Shown here: piece after piece, positions 55,217 through 63,899 of the stretch
How the letters are laid out: each line of letters opens with the position of its first letter
Numbering within the stretch: position 1 is the first letter of the stretch
Assembly: GCF_020783655.1 (NCBI RefSeq)
Contig: NZ_JAJGQH010000012.1
Location: 112,328-176,327, forward strand
Direction: 5' to 3'
DNA length: 64,000 nt
DNA from: Xanthomonas melonis
Lineage (GTDB): Bacteria > Pseudomonadota > Gammaproteobacteria > Xanthomonadales > Xanthomonadaceae
The notes under the pieces: generated by a model
Told to the model about the DNA's origin: nothing
Database searches by the model: none
Seen by the model: the letters and a program-made list of their open reading frames with translations, nothing else
Position numbers and translations under genes: made by a program

Positions 55217-55889
55217 TCGCACGGACGCCGCCTGCCACGCAGCAACGTTGCCGTCGCTGATTCGGTAACGCCCGCGAGCCTGCGGCGGCCGCGTGGCCCA
55301 GGTGCACGCCGCTGCGTTCTGCGCGCCGTGCACGCGTCCGACGTCCCAGGCGCCATGCCGCTGACGCCTGCAACAGGATCGCAGCCGCTGCCTGCAACCT
55401 GCCTATCGCCGTTCGGTGTTCGGTGTTCGGTGTTCGGTGTTCGGTGTTCGGTGTTCGGTGTTCGGTGTTCGATAGATACACAAGCGTCTGCCGCTCGCCA
55501 CTGCCGCCGGTCGCTTCGGCAGCGCAGGCGCACCACAACGACCGCGCCCGGTTGCATCGCACAGCCTGCTTCGATCTGCCGGCGACCATTCTCACCGGCG
55601 CGTATGTCGGTGCGTTCGTGGCACGCCATCGCAACGCATGCCTTGAACGCGGCCGCGCGGCTTCAGCGGCCAGGGTCCGACACCGAAGAAGTGCCAGCAT
55701 GCAGCGTCGCATGCGCGGACCGATGCGGACACGGACAGCCGACGCCACAGGGACGTGATCCAGCGCCTCGCAATCCCACCGGCCCGTAACGCTGCTGCAT
55801 GCTCCGCCCTGCCCTGCGGATTCGCAGACAGCGGGCGCGCGTCGTTCCCATTCTCAGGATCTGCACACCGGCTTGGCCAGAGTTGAGCC
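55217..55889. other. Long spacer without a supported gene
   Basis: A 673-bp GC-rich region between the zinc-ribbon gene and the exonuclease gene. It holds the heptamer array at 55415-55470. Frames across it are arginine- and cysteine-rich translations and none has a convincing start. Confidence 0.45.
55415..55470 (+). repeat. Heptamer tandem array, eight copies of GGTGTTC
   Basis: Eight perfect tandem copies of a 7-base unit, the longest of the heptamer arrays in this window. Being perfect, it is likely to vary in copy number between strains. Confidence 0.93.
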
Positions 55890-56900
55890 ATGCGCAACGG
55901 CAACGACACACGCGGCGATCTGGTGGTGCTGGGACCCGAAGGGCTGTATTGCCCGCAGGGCGACTTCCATATCGATCCCTGGCGGCCGGTGCCGCGCGCG
56001 GTGATCACCCATGGTCACGGCGATCACGCGCGCGGCGGCATGGAGGAATACCACTGCACGCACGAAAGCCTGCCGATCCTGCAATGGCGACTTGGCGCGC
56101 AGGTCTATCACACGCACGCCGATGGCGAAGCCTTCGCGCTGGGCAATGCGCGCGTGTCGCTGCATCCGGCCGGACACGTGCTCGGTTCGGCGCAGGTCCG
56201 TATCGAGGTGAATGGCGAGGTCTGGGTGGCATCGGGCGACTACAAGCGCCAGCTCGACCCCACCTGCAAGCCATTCGAGGTGGTGCCGTGCGACACCTTC
56301 ATCACCGAGGCGACCTTCGGCCTGCCGGTGTATCGCTGGCCGGAGACTGCGGCGGTGGCCGCCGACATCGTTGCCTGGCGCCGCGAATGCGCCGAGCGCG
56401 GCGAGGCCGCCATCCTGTATTGCTATGCCCTGGGCAAGGCGCAGCGCGTGCTGGCCGAGCTGCGCGCCTGGGACACGCAGCCCGCGCTGCTGCATGGCGC
56501 GATCGCCACCGGAGTAGAGGTGTATCGACAGGCCGGCGTCCCGATGCTGGACACCCAGCCGGTCAGCGAGCATGCGCGCGGCGCCGACTATGCCGGCCAG
56601 CTGGTGCTGGCACCGCCTTCGGCCGCCGGCAGTACCTGGATCCGTCGCTTCCGGCACGCGCAGCAGGGATTCGCTTCCGGCTGGATGCGCATTCGCGGCA
56701 ACCGCCGCAGGCGCAACTACGATCGCGGCTTCGTGGTGTCCGACCACGCCGACTGGCCGGACCTGTTGCGTACCATCGACGACACTGGCGCACGGCGCGT
56801 CATCGCCACCCATGGCAACACCGATGCACTGATCCAGCACCTGCGCGAGCGTGGTGTCGCAGCCGAAGCCTTCCGCACCGATTTCGGAGCCGAGGAATGA
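55890..56900 (+). CDS. Ligase-associated exonuclease (metallo-beta-lactamase fold)
   Basis: A 336-residue metal-dependent DNA nuclease. The fold's metal motif HGHGDHARGG is at residues 41-50; later ligands appear in HPAGHVLGSAQ and GDYKRQ and in VVSDHADWPDL. It is the first gene of the known nuclease-ligase-Lhr helicase-phosphoesterase cluster, whose products are thought to process and seal damaged DNA ends. The ATG at 55890 has no strong ribosome binding site but matches the family start. Confidence 0.9.
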   Translation: MRNGNDTRGDLVVLGPEGLYCPQGDFHIDPWRPVPRAVITHGHGDHARGGMEEYHCTHESLPILQWRLGAQVYHTHADGEAFALGNARVSLHPAGHVLGSAQVRIEVNGEVWVASGDYKRQLDPTCKPFEVVPCDTFITEATFGLPVYRWPETAAVAADIVAWRRECAERGEAAILYCYALGKAQRVLAELRAWDTQPALLHGAIATGVEVYRQAGVPMLDTQPVSEHARGADYAGQLVLAPPSAAGSTWIRRFRHAQQGFASGWMRIRGNRRRRNYDRGFVVSDHADWPDLLRTIDDTGARRVIATHGNTDALIQHLRERGVAAEAFRTDFGAEE

Positions 56901-57130
56901 ACCCGCTGCCCGCACGTCGCGTTGGCCGCGCGCGCACGCGCCTGCGCCTGAGCGGGGCGCTCGCGTTCCGCCGGCACGCATTGGCGTTTCGCGTGCATCG
57001 CAGCGCGCCGGCCGCTGTGGTTGGCCCACCGCGCCCGCTGCGTCGCCCGCGCCCGCTCACGGCATTCACACGGCGCGCATTGGAATTGCGCGCGGCGGAT
57101 AAACGCATGCCGGCAAAGGCAGTGCCGTGA
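56897..57130 (+). CDS. Possible small arginine-rich protein between nuclease and ligase genes
   Basis: A 77-residue open frame whose ATG overlaps the nuclease stop (ATGA, after GAGGA) and whose stop overlaps the ligase GTG start (GTGA). Overlap at both ends would couple all three genes. The protein is about one quarter arginine (RVGRARTRLRLSGALAFRRH) with no domain I recognise, and GC-rich spacers often give such frames, so it may be spurious. If it is not translated, this is a 226-bp gap in an otherwise tight operon. Confidence 0.35.
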   Translation: MNPLPARRVGRARTRLRLSGALAFRRHALAFRVHRSAPAAVVGPPRPLRRPRPLTAFTRRALELRAADKRMPAKAVP

Positions 57131-58731
57131 AACGGTTCGCTGCGCTGTACCGCACCCTGGACCGCAGTACCGGCACGCTCGACAAGCGTGCCGCGCTGGT
57201 CGCCTATTTCCGCGAAGCCGCGCCGCTGGATGCGGCCTGGGCGCTCTACCTGTTGGCCGGTGGCAAGGTAGCCGGCAGTCGCATGCGCATCGCCAGCAGC
57301 AGCGAGCTGCGCGAGTGGATCACCGACACCGCCGGCATCGCCGATTGGTTGGTGGCCGATAGTTACGATCATGTCGGCGATCTGGCCGAGACGCTGGCCT
57401 TGCTGCTGGACGACCCGGTGAGCGAGGCCGCCGATCTGCCGCTGGCCGAATGGATCGAACAACGGCTGCTGCCGATCGCCAACCAGGACGTGGAGCTGCG
57501 CAAGGCGTGCATCGTGCAGGCCTGGCGCAGCCTGGCCTTCGACGAGCGCCTGGTGTTCAACAAGCTGCTCACCGGCGCGCTGCGGGTGGGCGTGTCGCAG
57601 CGGCTGGTGCAGCAGGCCCTGGCCGAACTGTCTGGCGTGGATATCGCCCGCATCGCCCAACGCATGCTGGGCAGCTGGCGGCCGCATCCCACCTACGTGG
57701 CCGATCTGCTGACCAATGAGGAGCTGCCCGGCGATCGGCAGCAACCCTATCCGTTCTTCCTCGCCTCGCCGCTCGAGGCCGAGGTGGACACGCTGGGCCC
57801 CATCGACGGCTGGCTGCTGGAATGGAAATGGGATGGCATCCGTCTGCAGCTGATCCGGCGCGCCGGCGAGGTGGCCCTGTGGTCGCGCGGCGAGGAACGC
57901 CTGGACGGACGCTTCCCGGAAATCGAACAGGCCGCAGCGCAGTTGCCAGAGGGGACCGTCATCGATGGCGAGCTGCTGGCCTGGCAAGCGGAGCACGTCG
58001 TGCCGATGGCCTTCACTGCACTGCAGACGCGCATCCAGCGACTCAAGCCCGGGCCCAAGACCCTGGCCGCCGCGCCGGCGCGCGTGGTCGCCTACGATCT
58101 GCTGGAGCTCGATGGCGTGGATCTGCGCCAGCGCCCCCTGCACGAACGACGCGTTCTTCTCGAGCGCGTGCTTGCCGCGCTGGCTGATCCGCGCATCGTC
58201 GCCTCGCCGTTGGTGCAGGCCAGCGATTGGCAGGTGGCCGCGCAGCTGCGCGTGCAGGCCCGCGAACGCGGTGTGGAAGGGCTGATGCTCAAACGCGCCG
58301 ACTCGGTCTACCAGGCCGGCCGCCGCCGCGGCGACTGGTGGAAATGGAAGATCGACCCGCTCACCATCGATGCGGTGTTGCTGTACGCGCAGGCCGGCCA
58401 CGGCCGCCGCAGCACCTTGTACACCGACTACACCTTCGGGCTCTGGCACGAAGGCCAGCTGGTGCCGGTCGCCAAGGCCTATTCGGGATTGGACGATGCC
58501 GAGATCCTGCAGCTGGATCGCTGGATCCGCGCCCACACCACCGAGCGCTTCGGGCCAGTGCGCGCGGTCACGGCGCACCATGTGTTCGAGCTGGGCTTTG
58601 AAGCGGTCAACCGCAGCGCGCGGCACAAGTCCGGCATCGCCGTACGTTTTCCGCGCATCCTGCGCTGGCGGCAGGACAAGCCGATGTCCGAGGCCGACCA
58701 TCTGAGCAGCCTGCAGGCCCTGGCGCGGTGA
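57127..58731 (+). CDS. ATP-dependent DNA ligase, repair-cluster type
   Basis: A 534-residue ligase that uses ATP, unlike the NAD-dependent replicative ligase of bacteria. The N-terminal domain of about 200 residues precedes the adenylation site EWKWDGIRLQL with lysine 234; further motifs are LWSRGEERL, TVIDGELLAW, EGLMLKRADS and WWKWKIDPLT. An OB-fold domain ends it. Starts with GTG at 57127. Its stop overlaps the helicase GTG start (GTGA), so the cluster is translated in concert. Confidence 0.93.
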   Translation: MKRFAALYRTLDRSTGTLDKRAALVAYFREAAPLDAAWALYLLAGGKVAGSRMRIASSSELREWITDTAGIADWLVADSYDHVGDLAETLALLLDDPVSEAADLPLAEWIEQRLLPIANQDVELRKACIVQAWRSLAFDERLVFNKLLTGALRVGVSQRLVQQALAELSGVDIARIAQRMLGSWRPHPTYVADLLTNEELPGDRQQPYPFFLASPLEAEVDTLGPIDGWLLEWKWDGIRLQLIRRAGEVALWSRGEERLDGRFPEIEQAAAQLPEGTVIDGELLAWQAEHVVPMAFTALQTRIQRLKPGPKTLAAAPARVVAYDLLELDGVDLRQRPLHERRVLLERVLAALADPRIVASPLVQASDWQVAAQLRVQARERGVEGLMLKRADSVYQAGRRRGDWWKWKIDPLTIDAVLLYAQAGHGRRSTLYTDYTFGLWHEGQLVPVAKAYSGLDDAEILQLDRWIRAHTTERFGPVRAVTAHHVFELGFEAVNRSARHKSGIAVRFPRILRWRQDKPMSEADHLSSLQALAR

Positions 58732-61229
58732 CGGCGACGCAGCAGATGCGCGGCACGCCCCTGCAGCAGTGGCGCGCCTGGTTCGCGCAACGCGGCTGGA
58801 CGCCGTTGCCTTTTCAACGCGAGGTGTGGAAGCGCTATCTCGATGGCGAATCCGGGCTGCTGCATACGCCGACCGGCAGCGGCAAGACGCTGGCAGCCTT
58901 CGGGGGTCCGCTGCTGGAGGCGTTGGCCGTGCGCGGACGCAAGCCTTCAAGCACAGCCGTCAGGCCCGCTGCCAGCGCACGCCGGCAGCAACAACGCAAT
59001 CTGCAGGTGCTGTGGATCACGCCGCTGCGCGCCTTGGCAGCCGATACCGCGCGTGCGTTGCGCGAGCCGGTGGACGCGCTGGGACTGGAGTGGCAGGTGG
59101 GCCTGCGCACCGGCGATGCCAACGCGCGCGACAAGCGGCTGGCACGCAGCGGCAAGCTGGATGTCCTGGTCACCACACCCGAATCGCTGGCGCTGCTGCT
59201 GTCGTACCCGGACACCGCGCCCCAGCTGTCGACGCTGCGCTGCGTGATCGTGGACGAGTGGCACGAGCTGTTGGGCAACAAGCGCGGGGTACTGCTGCAG
59301 CTGTGCCTGGCGCGCCTGCGCGGCTGGGCGCCGGCACTGCGCATCTGGGGCCTGTCTGCCACCCTGGGCAACCTGACGCAGGCCCGCGATGTGCTGCTGC
59401 CGCACCTGCCGCAGGCCGCGCTGGTGTCCGGCGTCAGGCCGCGCGCCATGACGCTGGAAACGCTACTGCCCGACAGCGGCGAGCGTTTCCCGTGGGCCGG
59501 CCATCTGGGCCTGGCACAACTGGCGCGCGTGCTGCAGAAGATCCTGCAACAGAACACCAGCCTGGTCTTTACCAATACGCGCGCACAGGCGGAATTGTGG
59601 CACCAGGCCCTGAGCGCGGTGTGGCCGGAAGATCCGGCCACGCTGGCGCTGCACCATGGCTCGCTGGACCCCGGCTTGCGTGCGGCCGCCGAGCAGGGCC
59701 TGCGCGAGGGCAGCCTGCGCTGCGTGGTGGCCACCTCCAGCCTGGATCTGGGCGTGGATTTTCCGGCGGTGGATCAGGTGTTGCAGGTCGGCAGCCCCAA
59801 GGGCATTGCGCGGTTGCTGCAACGTGCCGGCCGCGCGCGTCATCGTCCCGGCGAATCCGGCCATGTGGTGTGCGTGCCCTCGCACGCCCTTGAGCTGGTG
59901 GAATACGCCGCCGCGCGCCGCGCGATCGACCACGGCCATATCGAAGCACGCCCGCCGCCGCGCCTGTCGCTGGACGTGCTGGCGCAGCATTGCGTCACCC
60001 TCGCGCTCGGCGGAGGCTTCGATGCCGATGCGCTGTTCGCCGAGGTGCGCGGCACCGATGCCTTCGCAGCGCTGGACAGCGTCACCTGGAACGCGGTGCT
60101 CGACTTCATCGTGCAGGGCGGCAGCGCGCTGGCGCATTACCCGGATTTCCACAAGGTGGTGCGCGACGACGCCGGCGTCTACCGCGTCACCGACCGCCGC
60201 GTCGCACTGCGCCACCGGCTGTCGATCGGCACGATCACCAGCGATGGCAGCGTGCGTGTGCAGTTCCTGCGCGGCGGCCGGCTGGGCGCGGTGGAAGAAC
60301 AGTTCGTCGGCCGGCTGCGACGCGGCGACCGTTTCCAGTTCGCCGGCCGCCTGCTGGAGTTGGTACGCCTGGAAGACATGACCGCCTACGTGCGCGTGGC
60401 CAAAGGCGGCAGCGGCGTGGTGCCAAAATGGATGGGCGGGCGCATGCCGCTGTCGTCGGCGCTGGGACGCGAGGTGGAAGCGCTGTTCGCCGACCCTGGC
60501 GATGCGCCGGAGATGCGGGCGCTGGCGCCGCTCCTGCAGCTGCAGTCCACGCTATCGGCCTTGCCCGGCCCACATCACCTGCTGGTGGAAAGCATCAAGG
60601 CGCGCGATGGCAGGCACGTGTTCGTGTATCCATTCGCCGGCCGCCAGGTCAACGAGGGCCTGGCAGCGCTGCTGGCCGCGCGCTGGGGCCGCCGCCAGCG
60701 CAATACCTTCAGCTTCGCGGCCAACGATTACGGCTTCGTGCTCTCGCCGGCACAGGAGGTGGCGATCGATGCCGGCCTGCTGCAAACGCTGCTGTCGCCG
60801 GCCGGCCTGTTCGACGATCTGCGCGACAGCCTCAACCTGGGCGAGCTCGCACGCCGGCAGTTCCGCGAGATCGCACGCGTCGCCGGCCTGCTCTCGCCAT
60901 CGTTGCCCGGGCGGGCGCCGCGCAGCCTGCGCCAGCTGCAGGCCTCCAGCGGATTGCTCTACGACGTGCTGCAGCGCTTCGACCCGGGACATCTGCTGCT
61001 CGCCCAGGCCGAGCGCGAAGTGTTCGAAGGCCAGCTGGAACTGGCGCGCCTGGCGCACGCGCTGGAGGATTGCGCGCGCCGCGCATTGTGCCTGCGCGCG
61101 CCGCGCAGCCTCACCCCGTTGTCGTTTCCGCTGTGGGCCGAACGCGTCCGTGGCCAGCTGAGTACCGAGGACTGGAAGTCACGCGTGCTGCGTGCAGCCG
61201 AACAACTGGAGCGCAGGCATGGGCGATAG
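58728..61229 (+). CDS. Ligase-associated Lhr-type DEXH helicase
   Basis: An 833-residue superfamily 2 helicase of the Lhr-Core type, a 3'-to-5' DNA translocase. Walker A is TPTGSGKTLAAF (residues 48-59), the DEXH box is CVIVDEWHELLGNKRG, motif III is WGLSATLGNL and motif VI is LLQRAGRARHRPGE; a winged-helix and C-terminal Lhr core follow. The GTG at 58728 is chosen because it overlaps the ligase stop; ATG at 58746 is an alternative. Confidence 0.92.
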   Translation: MTATQQMRGTPLQQWRAWFAQRGWTPLPFQREVWKRYLDGESGLLHTPTGSGKTLAAFGGPLLEALAVRGRKPSSTAVRPAASARRQQQRNLQVLWITPLRALAADTARALREPVDALGLEWQVGLRTGDANARDKRLARSGKLDVLVTTPESLALLLSYPDTAPQLSTLRCVIVDEWHELLGNKRGVLLQLCLARLRGWAPALRIWGLSATLGNLTQARDVLLPHLPQAALVSGVRPRAMTLETLLPDSGERFPWAGHLGLAQLARVLQKILQQNTSLVFTNTRAQAELWHQALSAVWPEDPATLALHHGSLDPGLRAAAEQGLREGSLRCVVATSSLDLGVDFPAVDQVLQVGSPKGIARLLQRAGRARHRPGESGHVVCVPSHALELVEYAAARRAIDHGHIEARPPPRLSLDVLAQHCVTLALGGGFDADALFAEVRGTDAFAALDSVTWNAVLDFIVQGGSALAHYPDFHKVVRDDAGVYRVTDRRVALRHRLSIGTITSDGSVRVQFLRGGRLGAVEEQFVGRLRRGDRFQFAGRLLELVRLEDMTAYVRVAKGGSGVVPKWMGGRMPLSSALGREVEALFADPGDAPEMRALAPLLQLQSTLSALPGPHHLLVESIKARDGRHVFVYPFAGRQVNEGLAALLAARWGRRQRNTFSFAANDYGFVLSPAQEVAIDAGLLQTLLSPAGLFDDLRDSLNLGELARRQFREIARVAGLLSPSLPGRAPRSLRQLQASSGLLYDVLQRFDPGHLLLAQAEREVFEGQLELARLAHALEDCARRALCLRAPRSLTPLSFPLWAERVRGQLSTEDWKSRVLRAAEQLERRHGR

Positions 61230-61863
61230 CGTGCAGTTGCAGCTGGGCGGCGAAACGGTGGAACTGCTCGGCGAGCGCGCGTTGTACCGGCCGGCGCAGC
61301 GCGCGTTGCTGATCGCCGACCTGCATCTGGGCAAGGCCGACGTCTTCCGCCGCGCCGGGATCGGGCTGCCCGCGGGTGGCACTGCACACGATCTGGAGCG
61401 CCTGGATGCATTGCTCGATCAACGCGCTGTCCAGGCGCTGTGGATCCTGGGCGACCTGCTGCATGGCCCGGCACCGCGCGCGGCCTGGCATCGGCGCTGG
61501 AGCGCATGGCGCGAGCGGCACTGCGCCCTGCGTGTGATCGCGATCCGCGGCAATCACGACCGCGCCCTGGCCGGCGCGGACCTGCACATCGAAGCGGCCG
61601 GCGAGCAGGTGCAGGATGGGCCGTTCGTGCTCCGCCACGATCCGATGCCGCATCCCACCGGCCATGTGCTGTGCGGGCATCTGCATCCGCTGGCGGCACT
61701 GCCCGGGCTGGCGCGGCGCTGGCCGGCGTTCTGGTTGCGCGAACGCGTCACCATCCTTCCGGCGTTTTCGCACTTCACCGCAGGCGTGGTACCGACCCTG
61801 ATCGAGGGCGAACGCCTGGTCGCCTGCGTGGAAGGCGATGCGGTGGCCCTGCCGGTGCGTTGA
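61219..61863 (+). CDS. pdeM: Ligase-associated phosphoesterase/endonuclease PdeM
   Basis: A 214-residue calcineurin-like binuclear metal phosphoesterase. All motifs are in order: ADLHLGKAD, ILGDLLHG, IRGNHDRAL and CGHLHPLAAL. The gene starts 11 bases inside the end of the helicase gene. Enzymes of this cluster type have shown DNA endonuclease activity in Pseudomonas putida. Last gene of the four-gene repair cluster; the next gene is convergent. Confidence 0.92.
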   Translation: MGDSVQLQLGGETVELLGERALYRPAQRALLIADLHLGKADVFRRAGIGLPAGGTAHDLERLDALLDQRAVQALWILGDLLHGPAPRAAWHRRWSAWRERHCALRVIAIRGNHDRALAGADLHIEAAGEQVQDGPFVLRHDPMPHPTGHVLCGHLHPLAALPGLARRWPAFWLRERVTILPAFSHFTAGVVPTLIEGERLVACVEGDAVALPVR

Positions 61864-61994
61864 ACCGACACCGTGGCGGCTACACCGTTGCACGATCGAC
61901 CGATCGCCGACTGTGCAGGTCACGCGTGCCGCCGGCCCCTCGTCGTCGGCAGTCTCGCTCGGGAAGGCCAAGCCTTGCCATGCTGCGTTGCCCC

Positions 61995-63152
61995 TCAACG
62001 CGTCATCGACGGAGCCGCCTGGGTGACGGCTTGCTGCGACTGCTCCAGCGCCTGCTGCTGTTCGCGTGCCTGGGCCTGGGTCTGCTTGATCATCTGCAAA
62101 CGATCGAACGACTGGATCTCTGGTGTCTGCACGGCGTCCACGCTTGGCATATGGGCACGCTGGTGAGCTGGGTCATTCAAGGCGCCCTGCACGACGAAGA
62201 CCCTTTCGCCGCCGGCCAGCTTGGACGTGGGGTTGTTGAGAACGACATGGTCCACCCGCGACAGCCCTTCCTCTTTTGCCAGCGCAAGCAGGCTGGCGGT
62301 CATGCGCTCACTTGATGCGTCCCACTGCCTGCCATGTTCGGTATCGAGCTTCTGCACGCCGCCCTTGATCTGCTGGTACATGGCGTGGTCTGGGTGGCCT
62401 GGCTGCGAGGGCAACAACGGCGTTTTCTGTGGTGGCAAGGGCGAATCATGGCCGACTGCACTCTGCTTCACATCAGGAGAAGTGATGTCGCTGATGGTTT
62501 CCGGTTCCGGTCGACCCTGCTTGCGTTGTAGCGGTGCAATATGTTTATCGTAGTAGTCGCCGTAATATTGTTCGTACGTCTTACTCGGTCCAACCGAAGG
62601 TTGTTCCGTCTTGAAGACCTGGGCAATTTGATTCAATGCGGCATCGCGTGTGATGTGGCCTGCCATTTGCTGATCTGCAATTGCTTGGTACTGCTGTGGC
62701 CTGGTGCCGCTTCCAGAAATTCCGATGTCTGGTCCCTTGTGATTCAGAATCTCACGCCGAATGAGTGCATTGCTAAGCGTTGCTGCAGCTTCGCCACGGA
62801 GCATGCTCGTAACGTAGCCAATCTTGGAGGACTGATTGGATTGCTCGGAAAATCGATGATGCCCAATTTCATGCGAAAGCGACCGAGCGATGCGCGCACC
62901 GTTTCCGACTGCATTTTCGTCAATCACCACTTGCGTGCGAGGAACGAGATAGGTGCCCGCACCAGCAGCCCCCCATACCACAGCAATGTTGTCCCGATTC
63001 AACTGCGCAAGGCCTGCCTGAAGTGTTGGAGACCTCTGCAAGAAAGGCGTGACCGAAGGATCCGATAGCGGAGACGAAGGCTTCCCGGAAGCGGCTCCTG
63101 ACACCAGTTGCTGCGGCTGTGGATACTTCGACTCGTCGACACGTTCCATCAT
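61995..63152 (-). CDS. Type IV secretion effector (X-Tfe) with XVIPCD tail and zinc-peptidase motif
   Basis: A 385-residue protein. Residues from about 249 on (SQPGHPDHAMYQQIKGG, then SERMTASLLALAKEEGL and RVDHVVLNN, GERVFVVQGALNDPAH, ending in a glutamine-rich tail) match the XVIPCD, the tail recognised by VirD4 of the Xanthomonas bacteria-killing type IV secretion system. The N-terminal toxin part has ARSLSHEIGHHRFSEQ (HEIGHH at 94-99), a zinc metallopeptidase signature; E121 or E134 may be the third ligand. I do not recognise its peptidase family. Lower GC than neighbours suggests transfer. The exported protein encoded just upstream is probably its immunity protein. A second ATG at 63149 is possible. 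Confidence 0.88.
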   Translation of the reverse strand: MMERVDESKYPQPQQLVSGAASGKPSSPLSDPSVTPFLQRSPTLQAGLAQLNRDNIAVVWGAAGAGTYLVPRTQVVIDENAVGNGARIARSLSHEIGHHRFSEQSNQSSKIGYVTSMLRGEAAATLSNALIRREILNHKGPDIGISGSGTRPQQYQAIADQQMAGHITRDAALNQIAQVFKTEQPSVGPSKTYEQYYGDYYDKHIAPLQRKQGRPEPETISDITSPDVKQSAVGHDSPLPPQKTPLLPSQPGHPDHAMYQQIKGGVQKLDTEHGRQWDASSERMTASLLALAKEEGLSRVDHVVLNNPTSKLAGGERVFVVQGALNDPAHQRAHMPSVDAVQTPEIQSFDRLQMIKQTQAQAREQQQALEQSQQAVTQAAPSMTR

Positions 63153-63184
63153 GCACTCCGTTGCGGGTGACCCACCTCAGCAAC

Positions 63185-63784
63185 CTACTTCTTGCTAATT
63201 GTGACGTAGCTCAGGCTGGACTGATCTTCGCTCAGCCCAAAGATGACAGTTGCCGTTTCCGTCTGCATCGACCAATAAGCGCTGGAACCGGCAGCATCTG
63301 GGCGCGGTGGATAGAGAGACGCATCTGGCGAAGGCATACCCTCGAACTTCGGGCCAGGCGACGAAAAGTCGAGCACGAGCGTCGCATGCGAGGGCGCATC
63401 CCGAGTGCTGCGAAGCTCAATGCGCTTCAAGGCGGTACCGGCAAGCGCACCACCCTCACCTCGCCGCACCACCATCGCGTCTTGCGACTCGCCGGGGCCG
63501 AACTGCGTTTGAAGCTGAGCGTTAAGTGCTGCGACATCCTGGAAGTCAGTAGCGATCAACCGATCGACATCTTGCTTGAGGCGTTCCGTCACGTCTTTGC
63601 TCCTGGTTTCAACGGAGGGCTTTGCAGCCGCTACGGCTGACTGATCGCGTGGAGTGCTGGGAGCACATCCCGCATGAAAGCTGCAGAGTGCCAACAGCGC
63701 AACTGATAACGACGCTGCCTGAGGAAAGGCAACACGTCCCTGGTTAACTTGCCGTCCATGGGATTTCCCAGGGTGAAGGGCCAT
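63185..63784 (-). CDS. Probable immunity lipoprotein (X-Tfi) of the adjacent effector
   Basis: A 199-residue exported protein. A 23-residue polar start precedes a hydrophobic core LSVALLALCSFHAGC with a lipobox-like end (cysteine 40; histidine at -3 is not standard). The mature part is soluble, with DVTERLKQDVDRLIATDFQD then strands such as SHATLVLDFSSPG and TATVIFGLSEDQ. No known family. It is first in a two-gene unit, 32 bp before the effector gene. Immunity proteins of this secretion system are typically periplasmic or lipid-anchored, which fits an effector acting in the periplasm. Function is inferred from position only. Confidence 0.65.
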   Translation of the reverse strand: MALHPGKSHGRQVNQGRVAFPQAASLSVALLALCSFHAGCAPSTPRDQSAVAAAKPSVETRSKDVTERLKQDVDRLIATDFQDVAALNAQLQTQFGPGESQDAMVVRRGEGGALAGTALKRIELRSTRDAPSHATLVLDFSSPGPKFEGMPSPDASLYPPRPDAAGSSAYWSMQTETATVIFGLSEDQSSLSYVTISKK

Positions 63785-63899
63785 CTCTCTGATCCTGCGC
63801 TAAGAGCGTCGCTGAAATTTAACACGTCGATGCCCCCCGCATCGGGCGGCGGCAGCAATCACCTCGCGGGGTTCTGCGTGTGCAAGATCTGCTAGCTGT

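Noticed and set aside
55415..55470. Possible CRISPR-like array
   Set aside because: The unit is seven bases with no spacers; it is a simple tandem repeat, and no cas genes are near.
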